Assembly: GCA_947375135.1 (NCBI GenBank)
Contig: CANCER010000011.1
Span: forward strand, 1 to 64,000
Direction of reading: 5' to 3'
Length of the DNA stretch: 64,000 bases
Source: Comamonadaceae bacterium
GTDB taxonomy: Bacteria; Pseudomonadota; Gammaproteobacteria; Burkholderiales; Burkholderiaceae_C
Shown piece by piece: positions 32,053 to 41,712 of the stretch. The translations under genes were made by a program, and so were the position numbers. The notes below the pieces were generated by a model. It was given only the letters and a program-made list of their open reading frames with translations. It was not told the DNA's origin and did not search any database. Within the stretch, counting starts at the first letter, position 1, and the number at the start of each line of letters is the position of its first letter.

Positions 32053-34170
32053 ATGTCGAACCCACGTGAACGCCGCAGTGCAGCGGGCGAGCCTGGTATT
32101 TCGCAGGAGATCCTCGACGCGCTCACCGATGTGAAGATGCCACGCCTGAGCCCCAAGCCCCCGACCAAAGAGAGCATCTCGGTACATGGTTGGCAGCTCC
32201 CGGTGCGGCGCGCACGCGTGTTCATTGTTGGCAGTGGTGCGGCCGGCCTGCGTGCAGCGGTGGAGCTGAAGCGACGGAATGTGGAGGTCAGCGTGGTCAC
32301 GCAAAGTGCCTATGGAGGCACCTCTGCCTGCTCCGGCTCGGACAAGCAGACCTTGCATACGGCCAATACCTCGGACCGTGGCGACAACTTCAGGGCCATG
32401 GCCGAGGCGATCGGTGCCGGTGGCGCCATGGACAAGGACACGGCCTATATCGAGGCGGTGGGATCCGGGCGTGCTCTGTCCACGCTGCAGTTCCTGGGGC
32501 TGCCCCTGCCGGTGGATAGCTATGGCGGCGTGTTGCGCTACCAGACTGACCACGATGAAGTGGGCCGTGCCACCAGCTGCGGACCGCGAACTTCCCGCCT
32601 GATGGTGAAGGTGCTTGCACAAGAGGCCATTCAGCTGGGTATCCCGGTCTTCAACCAGACAACGGCCGTGCAGATCCTGGTGCAAGAAGACGAGGCACAA
32701 GCGCAGCGAGTCATAGGTACGCTGTGCATAGACCCCAAGTTATGTGCCGAGAACAATCCGTATGGTGTGGTTGCGCACCTGTGCGACTACCTGGTGCTGG
32801 CCGCAGGTGGACCGGGCGAACTGTACCGTGACAGCGTCTATCCCCGAAATTGCTTTGGCTCGCTGGGCCTGGCGCTCGAAGCCGGTATCGAAGCCGTCAA
32901 TCTGACTGAAAGTCAGTTTGGCATAGGCACATCACGCGATGGTTTTCCCTGGAATCTGTCTGGCACCTATGCCCAGTGCATGCCCTACGTTTACTCCGTG
33001 GACGATGCGGGGGCTGAGCACAACTTCCTGGCCGACTACTACCGCACGACGCAGGAGTTGGCATCCAACACTTTTCGCAAGGGGTATCAGTGGCCCTTCC
33101 ACGCGACCCGCATGCTCGACTTTGGTTCCAGCCTGTTTGACCTGGCCGTGTTCCGGGAGATGCAAAGCGGGCGCAAGGTCTATATGGACTTCAACCGGAA
33201 TCCGCTGCCCGTACCGGGCGATCAGGTTTTTGATCTGAACCGTTTGGATGCGGATGTCCACACCTACCTGGAGAAATCCGGCGCCCTGCTGGACAAGCCC
33301 ATTGAACGCCTGAAACGGATGAACCCCCTCTCCATCGAACTGTACAAACAGTACAAGGTCGACATCGAGAAGCATCCGCTGCTGTTCGCCATGAACAACC
33401 AGCACATGAATGGCGGCCTGGCCGTCGACATCTGGGGGCAGACCAGCCTGAATGGTTGCTACGCGATCGGCGAAGCCGCTGGTACGCATGGCGTTACGCG
33501 TCCCGGCGGCTCGGCACTGAATTCAGGCCAGGTGTTCGGTACGCGGTGTGCGGAACACATCGCCTCCAGGCAAGCAGAAGCGGTACACGGTGCGTCGCAA
33601 GCACAGGCTGTGATTCAGGCGGGCGTACTGCGCATCCAGACTGCGCTGCAGACAGCCAGCCCTATCAAGGTATCCGCAATCAAGCGCGCGGTACAAGCGC
33701 GCATGAGCGATGCGGCGGGGATGATTTGCCGGCCCAACGAGATTGCCTCTGCCCTTCATGAGGCGCAGCAACTCACACGTGCCGTTCGCGAGCAGGGTGT
33801 GGCGTTTGAGGCCACGACCTTTGGCGCAACCCATGCGTTGCAGTGGCGGCATAACGCGCTGGCCTCGGAAGCCATTCTGTATGCACTGGACTTCTATGTC
33901 ACACGCGGTGGCGGCAGCCGTGGCGCCAGGGTGATTTGCGACAGCGCAGGGACCTGTGTTCCCACCACGGCCAAGGGCCCGCTGGAGGCCTATCGCTTCC
34001 GGATGGAGCGAGCCGAAGACAAAAACGAGCAGATTGTGGTGAGGATGGTCGGCGCTGCGGTGTGGGTCGCCACCAATAAGCCCAGGGAGTTCCTGCAAAC
34101 AGAGCGCCCGTTCTTCGAGCGCAATTGGCCCCATTACCTGACGGGCGCCATCTACCGGGAGACCGTTTGA
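32053..34170 (+). CDS. FAD-dependent oxidoreductase, fumarate reductase/succinate dehydrogenase flavoprotein type
   Basis: VFIVGSGAAGLRAAVELKRRNVEVSVV; HMNGGLAVDIWGQTSLNGCYAIGEAAGTHGVTRPGGSALN. Confidence 0.82.
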   Translation: MSNPRERRSAAGEPGISQEILDALTDVKMPRLSPKPPTKESISVHGWQLPVRRARVFIVGSGAAGLRAAVELKRRNVEVSVVTQSAYGGTSACSGSDKQTLHTANTSDRGDNFRAMAEAIGAGGAMDKDTAYIEAVGSGRALSTLQFLGLPLPVDSYGGVLRYQTDHDEVGRATSCGPRTSRLMVKVLAQEAIQLGIPVFNQTTAVQILVQEDEAQAQRVIGTLCIDPKLCAENNPYGVVAHLCDYLVLAAGGPGELYRDSVYPRNCFGSLGLALEAGIEAVNLTESQFGIGTSRDGFPWNLSGTYAQCMPYVYSVDDAGAEHNFLADYYRTTQELASNTFRKGYQWPFHATRMLDFGSSLFDLAVFREMQSGRKVYMDFNRNPLPVPGDQVFDLNRLDADVHTYLEKSGALLDKPIERLKRMNPLSIELYKQYKVDIEKHPLLFAMNNQHMNGGLAVDIWGQTSLNGCYAIGEAAGTHGVTRPGGSALNSGQVFGTRCAEHIASRQAEAVHGASQAQAVIQAGVLRIQTALQTASPIKVSAIKRAVQARMSDAAGMICRPNEIASALHEAQQLTRAVREQGVAFEATTFGATHALQWRHNALASEAILYALDFYVTRGGGSRGARVICDSAGTCVPTTAKGPLEAYRFRMERAEDKNEQIVVRMVGAAVWVATNKPREFLQTERPFFERNWPHYLTGAIYRETV

Positions 34171-34201
34171 ATGGCACAGTCTAAGACAAGCGGAGCGCGA
34201 T

Positions 34202-35140
34202 ATGGCGATTGATGTGGTGACTTTCGGTGAGGCCATGATGCTGCTGGTCGCCGATCAGCCGGGGCCGCTGGAGCGTGCCCGGGCGTTTGTCAAACGCACG
34301 GCCGGGGCTGAGACCAATGTGGCGATTGGCCTGGCACGCTTGGGGCTGCAGGTCGCGTGGTGCAGCCGCCTGGGCACCGACTCCATGGGGCGCTACCTGC
34401 TTCAGTCCATGGAGGCAGAGGGTATCGACTGTTCGCATGTGGTGTGTGACGCCACCCAGCGCACGGGCTTCATGATCAAGGGCCGTGTGGAAGGCGGGGG
34501 TGACCCGCAGGTGGAGTACCACCGTAAGGGCTCTGCCGCGAGTCTGTTTCAGCCCGAAGAAATTGATACGCCGTGGTTGGTCGGAACCAGACATTTGCAT
34601 GCCACCGGTATCTTTGCGGCGCTCTCGAGTAACTGTCTTGCGAGCTCCCTTGCCAGCATGGATGCGATGCGCAAGCATGGCAAGACCGTTTCGTTCGATC
34701 CGAACCTGCGTCCCTCGCTCTGGGCCAGCAGGGAAGTCATGCGTGAGACCGTCAACAGCCTGGCTTTTCGTGCCGATTGGGTGCTACCGGGGATTGAGGA
34801 AGGCAAGCTGCTGACCGGCCAAGATTCCCCGCAGGAGATTGCCAGGTTTTATCTGGATGCGGGGGTATCGCTGGTGGTGGTCAAGTTGGGCGCCGATGGG
34901 GCTTACTACGCAACATCGCAGGAATCTGCATTTGTATCCGGTTTTCCTGTCGATCAGGTGCTCGATACGGTAGGTGCTGGCGATGGTTTTGCCGCAGGCG
35001 TGATCAGCGGCATGCTGGAAGGCCTTGGCGTCCAGAACGCAGTCCGGCGCGGGGCGTGGATTGGTGCGCGTGCAGTGCAGGTCCTCGGTGATACAGAGGG
35101 TTTGCCAACGCGCGCTCAGCTTGCTCAAGCGCAGTTGTGA
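34202..35140 (+). CDS. PfkB-family sugar kinase (2-keto-3-deoxygluconate kinase-like)
   Basis: VVTFGEAMMLL, GGxxANVAIGLARLG-type region, DTVGAGDGFAAG signature. Confidence 0.9.
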   Translation: MAIDVVTFGEAMMLLVADQPGPLERARAFVKRTAGAETNVAIGLARLGLQVAWCSRLGTDSMGRYLLQSMEAEGIDCSHVVCDATQRTGFMIKGRVEGGGDPQVEYHRKGSAASLFQPEEIDTPWLVGTRHLHATGIFAALSSNCLASSLASMDAMRKHGKTVSFDPNLRPSLWASREVMRETVNSLAFRADWVLPGIEEGKLLTGQDSPQEIARFYLDAGVSLVVVKLGADGAYYATSQESAFVSGFPVDQVLDTVGAGDGFAAGVISGMLEGLGVQNAVRRGAWIGARAVQVLGDTEGLPTRAQLAQAQL

Positions 35141-35167
35141 ACGGCGATCAAATGAGGACCACATTCC

Positions 35168-35667
35168 ATGGATAGCACTTCAGACGCGATACGTGACCTT
35201 GCCATCATTGAATTGCAGGAGGAACTCCTGCAATTCACTGCCTTTGACAACACGACTGCCTGGCAGTTGGGCGAGTCCATCAAAAAGCATTGCGAATCCC
35301 GGAGTCTGGCAGTCACGATTGAAATTCGGATGTGCCGGGAGACCGTGTTCTTCTTTGCCATGCCCGGCACTTCACCGAACAATTCTGACTGGGCACGCCG
35401 CAAGCGCAACACAACCGAATTGCAGCAACGCAGTTCCTATGCCGTCGGGCTTGCATTGCCTGAAGGGGAGACACTGGAGCGCCAGACTGGTTTGCCCTTG
35501 CGTGACTTTGCGCATCACGAGGCAGTGTTCCGATACGGGTCAAGGGTGTGGGCTGCGTGGGCACCGCAACGATCTCGGGGCTGCCGCAGCGCGAAGACCA
35601 CAATATCGTGGTGCAGTCTATGGCGGACTTCATGGGCGTGACTTTGGTTGCGTGCACTTTAGCCTGA
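35168..35667 (+). pseudogene. UPF0303/DUF336-like (YBR137W family) gene with a single frameshift near 35519
   Basis: N-terminal frame ELQEELLQFTAFDNTTAW...GTSPNNSDWARRKRN; C-terminal GVGCVGTATISGLPQREDHNIVVQSMADF is in another frame; one inserted base (cacGgaggc) restores HHGGSVPIRVKGVGCVGT. Confidence 0.8.
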
Positions 35668-35708
35668 ACCTCATTCGTGTTTCTGAACGAGGTCGATCGC
35701 CGGACCCC

Positions 35709-36144
35709 ATGACTGCATTGCAAATTGCCGAGTGCCACTTGCCCAGCCCGCTTTTGGGCATCCACCATGTGGCCATCATCGCATCGGACTACCAGGCATC
35801 CAAACGCTTTTATGTTGGTCTCTTGGGGTGCGCGGTAATTGCGGAGCATTTCCGTGAGCAGCGTAAATCCTACAAATTGGACCTTGGCTTGCCTGACGGA
35901 TCTCAGCTGGAGCTGTTTTCATTCCCGGAGCCGCCAGCACGTCTCAGTAGGCCTGCGGCTTGCGGCACCTGGCATTCAGGGTGGGCAACCTGGATGCCTT
36001 GAACACCGTGGAGTGGAGGTGGAAGCAGTGCGCATGGATGAACACACTGGCCACCGATTTCTCTTCTTCGCAGACCCTGACGGCCTGCCGCTTGAACTCT
36101 ATGAAGCTGATCCGTATCGCGCAATCTGGCATCAACCCCTATGA
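35709..36144 (+). pseudogene. VOC/glyoxalase-like (YaeR-type) gene with two frame disruptions
   Basis: LLGIHHVAIIASDYQASKRFYVGLLG ... PPARLSRPAACG | LRHLAFRVGNLDA | LEHRGVEVEAVRMDEHTGHRFLFFADPDGLPLELYEA lie in three frames. Confidence 0.8.
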
Positions 36145-36278
36145 CTGCTCAGGAGAAGTCCCTCAGAGAACGTAATGACTGCAATAGAGTTGCAAGCATG
36201 TCCGGTCACTTTTTTCGAACGACTCCTAACGCGGCGCTGGAGTCATTCGGTAAGCGTGTCTTTTTTGGGTTCGATCAC

Positions 36279-36575
36279 TCAGTGGTCGTCGCTTTCTCGC
36301 TGGTGCCGAACTGCGCCGATAGGGACCCGACCTGCGGCTTTTATTTCGAAGTGCACTCCATAGCCGCTTGCACCCAACGGGACAACCTGTTCACGGACAA
36401 ACGGACTATCGTCTGCTTTGCGGCAGCTAAACGGAATCATGGCAAGAAACTGGCACGCCCCTCGGATGGACTGAATCGCCCCCATCGGAATTTCAAGATC
36501 GCCAGTTGGACTGTTGGGTTCACGCTCAAAGGCGAAATCCAACATTGTTTCGAGATCCTCGTCGGCCTCGCGGCT
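36279..36575 (-). pseudogene. RelE/ParE-type toxin remnant lacking a clear start and antitoxin
   Basis: DLETMLDFAFEREPN...FVREQVVPLGASGYGVHFEIKAAGRVPIGAVRHQRESDDH resembles RelE/ParE C-terminus (REL-IPFGASGY-A---I---V-I-AVRHQRE). Confidence 0.55.
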
Positions 36576-36612
36576 GGAATCCGGTCGCCCGCCCCGTCCC
36601 CGCAGCCCGTCC

Positions 36613-37557
36613 CTATGGCTGCAAGCCAAAGCCGCCGGCAAACACCTCCCGCAGGTAGCCTACAAACGCGGTGACCGCCAGTGGCACATGGTGCGAGTAA
36701 GGCCGTATGGCATAGATGGCCTCGGCAAAGGCGCCGACCGACTTCCATTGCGGCAGCACCTGCACCAGCTTGCCCTGGCGCAGGCTGGTCTGGGCGCTGA
36801 AGTCCGGCACCAGGGCAACGCCCAGGCCCGCCAGGGCGGCGTCGCGCAAGGCCTCGCTGTTGTTGGCAGAGAGGGAACCCGATATGGGCACCGTGACCCG
36901 CGCCGACTCCTTGTGTGCGCTCAGGGGCTCAAAGGTCCAGGCCGGCGCGTCGTGCGAGCGCCGGTAATGCAGGCAGTTGTGTGTGACCAGATCTGCGGGG
37001 GCGGCCGGGACGCCGCGTTTGCGCAGGTAACTGCGCGTAGCCACCAGCACCGTGCGCGTCGTGCACAGGTTCCACGCCACATGCGTGTCCGGGGGCGCTG
37101 CGGTGTGGCGAATGGCCAAATCAAAGCCTTCGGTACCCATGGAGCTGAGGCGGTCGGACATATCCAGCTCCAAGCGCACCTCGGGGTACAGGCGCAGAAA
37201 GTCGGCCAAGCGGGGCACCAGTTGCTGGCGTGCCAGGGCCACCGGTGCGGTGATGCGCAGCAGGCCGCGCGGCGCGCCCGCCAGGTCGCGCACACTGGCG
37301 AAGCTCTGCGCAATTTGCTCGAACGGGGCCCGCGTCTCGTCCACCAGACGCTGCCCGGCCTGCGTGAGCTGCACGCTGCGCGTGGTGCGCCGGACCAGTT
37401 CCACGCCGGCAGTGCGCTCCAGTTCGGCAATGTGCTGACTCATCGCCGCCTTGCTCACGCCCAGGCGGGCCGCTGCGGCCGTGTAGCTGCCCTGTTGCGA
37501 CAGCACCATCAGCCCATGCAGGTGGTTCCAGGGGTCTTTCAATTTTTGCTCAATCAT
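36613..37557 (-). CDS. LysR family transcriptional regulator
   Basis: [44 protein letters not shown]; likely start [10 protein letters not shown]. Confidence 0.9.
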   Translation of the reverse strand: MIEQKLKDPWNHLHGLMVLSQQGSYTAAAARLGVSKAAMSQHIAELERTAGVELVRRTTRSVQLTQAGQRLVDETRAPFEQIAQSFASVRDLAGAPRGLLRITAPVALARQQLVPRLADFLRLYPEVRLELDMSDRLSSMGTEGFDLAIRHTAAPPDTHVAWNLCTTRTVLVATRSYLRKRGVPAAPADLVTHNCLHYRRSHDAPAWTFEPLSAHKESARVTVPISGSLSANNSEALRDAALAGLGVALVPDFSAQTSLRQGKLVQVLPQWKSVGAFAEAIYAIRPYSHHVPLAVTAFVGYLREVFAGGFGLQP

Positions 37558-37563
37558 GGGCCT

Positions 37564-37585
37564 ATTGTTCACCATGTTGAACAAT
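37564..37585. promoter_or_regulatory. candidate LysR operator ATTGTTCA-N6-TGAACAAT
   Basis: Perfect 8-bp inverted repeat between divergent lysR and mmsA. Confidence 0.6.
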
Positions 37586-37693
37586 CAATTCAGGTCACCG
37601 GTCTTGTTGGATCCCTCTGCGCGCCATAAACTGGGCGCCCAAGCAAAGCCTGAGCGGGTTTTGTCTGAGCCCTTATTCCAACAGAGACACGCA

Positions 37694-39217
37694 ATGACGC
37701 CTTACACCGATTCCACCGAAGTAGCCCAGTACATCCAGGGTGCCCGCAGCGCCGGCAGCAGCACCCGTACCCAGGCCATTTACAACCCCGCCACCGGCGC
37801 CGTGGCGCGCCAGGTGCGCTTGGGCAACGCCGCCGATGTGGACGCCGCCGTGGCCTCCGCACAAGCCGCCTTCCCGGCCTGGTCGGACACCCCGCCCATC
37901 CGCCGCGCCCGCGTCATGTTCAAGTTCCTGGAACTGCTGAACGCCAACAAGGATGAGCTGGCCCGCGTCATCACCGCCGAACACGGCAAGGTGTTTACCG
38001 ATGCCCAGGGTGAAGTGGCCCGCGGCATCGACATCGTCGAGTTTGCTTGCGGTATTTCCCAACTGCTCAAGGGTGACTTCACCGACCAGGTGTCAACCGG
38101 CATCGACAACTGGACCCTGCGCCAGCCCCTCGGCGTCGTGGCCGGCATCACGCCCTTCAACTTCCCCGTGATGGTGCCGATGTGGATGTTCCCCGTTGCC
38201 ATTGCCGCCGGCAACACCTTTGTCCTGAAGCCCAGCCCCCTGGACCCCAGCCCCAGCCTGTTGATTGCGGATTTGTTCAAGCAGGCCGGTCTGCCGGACG
38301 GCGTGTTCAACGTGGTGCAGGGTGACAAGGAAGCCGTGGATGCGCTGCTGGTGCACCCGGACGTGAAGGCCGTGAGCTTTGTCGGCTCCACGCCGATTGC
38401 CAACCACATTTACGAAACCGGTGCCCACCATGGCAAGCGCGTGCAGGCCCTGGGCGGCGCCAAGAACCACATGGTGGTGATGCCCGATGCCGACATCGAC
38501 CAGGCCGTGGACGCCCTGATCGGCGCCGGTTACGGCTCGGCAGGTGAACGCTGCATGGCCATCAGCGTGGCCGTGCTGGTGGGTGATGTGGCCGAGCGCT
38601 TGATGCCCAAACTGCTGGCACGCACCAAGACCCTCAAGGTGCTGGACGGCATGAACCTGGCCGCCGAGATGGGCCCCATCGTCACCCAACTGGCACATGA
38701 CCGCATCACCGGTTACATCGCCCAGGGTGTGAAGGAAGGCGCTACCTTGCTGCATGATGGCCGCGACTTCAGCGGTGCCTCTGCCGGTGCCGGTTGCGAC
38801 AAGGGCTTCTGGATGGGCGGCACGCTGTTTGACAACGTGACCCCCGAGATGCGCATCTACAAGGAAGAGATCTTCGGCCCCGTGCTGTCCTGCATGCGCG
38901 TGAAAGACCTGGCCGAAGCGGTGGACCTGATCAACGCCCATGAGTTCGGCAACGGTGTGAGCTGCTTTACCCGCGACGGCAACGTGGCGCGTGAATTCAG
39001 CCGCCGCATCCAGGTCGGCATGGTCGGCATCAATGTGCCGATTCCCGTGCCCATGGCCTGGCACGGTTTTGGCGGCTGGAAGAAGAGCCTGTTTGGCGAC
39101 ATGCATGCCTATGGCGAAGAGGGCGTGCGCTTCTACACCAAGCAGAAATCCATCATGCAGCGCTGGCCCGAAAGCATTGGCAAGGGTGCCGAGTTTGTGA
39201 TGCCTACGGCGAAGTGA
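37694..39217 (+). CDS. mmsA: CoA-acylating methylmalonate-semialdehyde dehydrogenase
   Basis: [44 protein letters not shown], CoA-acylating MMSDH family. Confidence 0.92.
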   Translation: MTPYTDSTEVAQYIQGARSAGSSTRTQAIYNPATGAVARQVRLGNAADVDAAVASAQAAFPAWSDTPPIRRARVMFKFLELLNANKDELARVITAEHGKVFTDAQGEVARGIDIVEFACGISQLLKGDFTDQVSTGIDNWTLRQPLGVVAGITPFNFPVMVPMWMFPVAIAAGNTFVLKPSPLDPSPSLLIADLFKQAGLPDGVFNVVQGDKEAVDALLVHPDVKAVSFVGSTPIANHIYETGAHHGKRVQALGGAKNHMVVMPDADIDQAVDALIGAGYGSAGERCMAISVAVLVGDVAERLMPKLLARTKTLKVLDGMNLAAEMGPIVTQLAHDRITGYIAQGVKEGATLLHDGRDFSGASAGAGCDKGFWMGGTLFDNVTPEMRIYKEEIFGPVLSCMRVKDLAEAVDLINAHEFGNGVSCFTRDGNVAREFSRRIQVGMVGINVPIPVPMAWHGFGGWKKSLFGDMHAYGEEGVRFYTKQKSIMQRWPESIGKGAEFVMPTAK

Positions 39218-39618
39218 ACGACAAGCTGCCCGACTGGGACCTGTACCACGCCCTGCGCGAGCAGTGGACGCACGAGGACAACCTGGTCAACCACCGGCTG
39301 ATGTGGCTGATCCTGTCGCAGGGCCTGCTGTTCACCGCCTACGGCACGCTGACGATCGACAAGCACCGTTGGCTGGTCTACGGCTTTCCGGTGTTCGGCA
39401 TGGCGGTAGCAGCGGTGATCGGGGTCAGCATCTTTGCCGCGCTGGATGCCTCAGGCGCCATTGAGGCGGCTTACGAAAAAGCCGGCCTCGACCGGCTCTG
39501 CCATCTGACGCCCCAAAGCACGACCGCCCACCGGGGTAACTGGGCCGCCAAGGCGCTGCCCTTTGTGTTTGGCACGCTGTGGTTGCTGGCGGCGACCGGG
39601 TTCATCCAGGCTAACTAG
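39214..39618 (+). CDS. small membrane protein of unknown function
   Basis: 134 aa, three hydrophobic segments; GTG start overlaps mmsA stop (GTGA). Confidence 0.6.
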   Translation: MNDKLPDWDLYHALREQWTHEDNLVNHRLMWLILSQGLLFTAYGTLTIDKHRWLVYGFPVFGMAVAAVIGVSIFAALDASGAIEAAYEKAGLDRLCHLTPQSTTAHRGNWAAKALPFVFGTLWLLAATGFIQAN

Positions 39619-39732
39619 CCCCCACGCTTCTCGCTGCGCGTAGTGCGCTGCCCCCCGAGGGAGCCTGACCCCGCTTGGGGCGGCCCGGCGCGGGGTCCAT
39701 AGCCCCCACGCTTCTCGCTGCGCGTAGTGCGC
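39616..39732. repeat. 33-bp direct repeat TAGCCCCCACGCTTCTCGCTGCGCGTAGTGCGC, two copies
   Basis: Identical copies at 39616-39648 and 39700-39732, with a GC-rich inverted-repeat spacer; intergenic. Confidence 0.9.
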
Positions 39733-39796
39733 GGTCCCGCCGAGTTCACTAGGGGTTAGCCCCGTGCCTGTTGGCACAGAAACTGCATACACTTTT

Positions 39797-39804
39797 TGTA
39801 TACA
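39797..39804. promoter_or_regulatory. candidate operator TGTATACA upstream of permease
   Basis: Perfect 8-bp palindrome plus related TGCATACA at 39784-39791. Confidence 0.4.
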
Positions 39805-39828
39805 CTTTTCTGATGCAAAGGGCCTTCC

Positions 39829-41322
39829 ATGACCACCACGACAGCGGTTCATCCCATTGATGAGCGACTCCCCACCGGCAAATTAACCGTGCTGGGTTTG
39901 CAGCATGTGCTGGTGATGTATGCCGGCGCGGTGGCCGTGCCGCTGATCGTCGGGCGCGCCCTCAAGCTCAGCCCCGAGCAGGTGGCGATGCTGATTTCGG
40001 CCGATCTGTTTTGCTGCGGTCTGGTGACCTTGATCCAGTCGCTGGGTGCGACGCAGTGGTTTGGCATTCGGCTGCCCGTCATGATGGGTGTGACCTTTGC
40101 CTCGGTTGCGCCCATGGTGGCGATTGCCGGTGCCACGCCGGGCGTGGAGGGCGCGGGACTCATCTTCGGCGCCATCATCGGCGCCGGGGTGATCTCCATG
40201 CTCATTGCGCCGCTGGTCAGCCGCATGCTGCGCTTCTTCCCGCCGGTGGTCACCGGCACCATCATTGCGGTCATCGGCATCAGCCTGATGCGCGTGGGCA
40301 TCAACTGGATTTTCGGCAACCCCTTCGGCCCCACCGCGCCCAGCGTGGTGAATCCGGAGCATGCCAAGTGGCTGGCCGACGTCACGGCCGCGGCCAGCGC
40401 GGCGGGCAGCAGCCTGCCGCCCATACCCAAAGGCCTGGCGCTGGCAGCCAGCGTGCCCAACCCCAAGTATGCGGACCTGAGCGGCGTCGGCATTGCAGCG
40501 CTGGTGCTGGCTTCCATCCTCCTGATTGCCAAATACGGCCGGGGCTTCATTTCCAACATCTCGGTGCTGCTGGGCATTGTGGTGGGCGGCATCGTGTCCA
40601 CGGCCGTGGGCCTCATGAATTTCGACAAGGTGGCCAAGGCTGCCTGGTTTGATGTGGTGCTGCCCTTCGGCATTGCCGCGCCGGTGTTCGACCCCATCCT
40701 GATACTCACCATGACACTGGTGATGATTGTGGTGATGATCGAATCCACCGGCATGTTTCTGGCGTTGGGCGAAATGACCGACCGCACCATTGACCAGGCC
40801 GCACTCACCCGCGGTCTGCGTACCGACGGCCTGGGCACGCTGATCGGCGGCATCTTCAACACCTTCCCCTACACCAGCTTCTCGCAAAACGTGGGCCTGG
40901 TGGCGGTGACCGGCGTGAAGAGCCGCTTTGTCTGCGTGGCCGGTGGCGTGATCCTGATTGTGCTGGGGCTGCTGCCCAAGATGGCGGCACTGGTGGAGTC
41001 GCTGCCCACGGTGGTGCTGGGCGGCGCCGGGCTGGTGATGTTCGGCATGGTCACAGCCACCGGCATCCGCATCCTGGCCGGGGTGGATTTCAAAACCAAC
41101 CGCAACAACGCCTTTGTGGTGGCGGTGTCCATCGGTGTGGGCATGATCCCGCTGGTAGCGCCCAACTTCAAGCAGTGGATGCCGCACGGCCTGCACCCGC
41201 TGATCGAGTCCGGCATTTTGCTGACCTCGATTGCAGCGCTGCTGCTCAACCTCTATTTCAATGGCGCAAAGGGCGGTGCCAAGGATGCCGTGGCGGCGGC
41301 CAAGCAGGCCGACGCGCACTAA
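39829..41322 (+). CDS. nucleobase:cation symporter-2 (uracil-xanthine permease) family
   Basis: 497 aa, ~12-14 TM; GLQHVLVMYAGAVAVPLIVG, QNVGLVAVTGVKSRFVC. Confidence 0.92.
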   Translation: MTTTTAVHPIDERLPTGKLTVLGLQHVLVMYAGAVAVPLIVGRALKLSPEQVAMLISADLFCCGLVTLIQSLGATQWFGIRLPVMMGVTFASVAPMVAIAGATPGVEGAGLIFGAIIGAGVISMLIAPLVSRMLRFFPPVVTGTIIAVIGISLMRVGINWIFGNPFGPTAPSVVNPEHAKWLADVTAAASAAGSSLPPIPKGLALAASVPNPKYADLSGVGIAALVLASILLIAKYGRGFISNISVLLGIVVGGIVSTAVGLMNFDKVAKAAWFDVVLPFGIAAPVFDPILILTMTLVMIVVMIESTGMFLALGEMTDRTIDQAALTRGLRTDGLGTLIGGIFNTFPYTSFSQNVGLVAVTGVKSRFVCVAGGVILIVLGLLPKMAALVESLPTVVLGGAGLVMFGMVTATGIRILAGVDFKTNRNNAFVVAVSIGVGMIPLVAPNFKQWMPHGLHPLIESGILLTSIAALLLNLYFNGAKGGAKDAVAAAKQADAH

Positions 41323-41699
41323 TCGAAGGAAAGCGTATCCGGCTGGGCCACCGGCTGGCCTGCCGCCACCCAGGCATCAAAGCCACCGGCAAGGTTCAGC
41401 ACATTCAGATAGCCCATCTCCTGCAAGGCGGCACCGGCCAACGCGGCCCGGCCGCTGGTCTTGCAGTACAGCACGACCTGGATATCGCGCGCCTGCAGAG
41501 CGGGCATGCCACTGAAGCGGAACTCCAGCATGCCACGCGAGATGTGAATGGCACCGGGCAGGTGGCCGGCGGCGAACTCGTCGGCCTCGCGCACATCCAC
41601 CAGCACGCTGGCCTCGCGGATGGCTTGCCCGGCGTCAGCAACAGAAACTTCCAAAACGCGCGCCTTGGCGGCTGCGACCAGATCGTGTGCGGTTTTCAT
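41319..41699 (-). CDS. rhodanese-like domain protein
   Basis: LVDVREADEFAAGHLPGAIHISRG; VVLYCKTSGRAALAG active-site Cys; start at MKTAHDL. Confidence 0.88.
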   Translation of the reverse strand: MKTAHDLVAAAKARVLEVSVADAGQAIREASVLVDVREADEFAAGHLPGAIHISRGMLEFRFSGMPALQARDIQVVLYCKTSGRAALAGAALQEMGYLNVLNLAGGFDAWVAAGQPVAQPDTLSFD

Positions 41700-41712
41700 G
41701 GCTTGTCCTTTT

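Noticed and set aside
39616-39732. CRISPR array
   Set aside because: Only two repeat copies, GC-rich hairpin spacer and no cas genes; better explained as a dispersed intergenic repeat.
39883-41319. 478-aa minus-strand ORF opposite the permease
   Set aside because: Antisense His/Gln-rich artefact.
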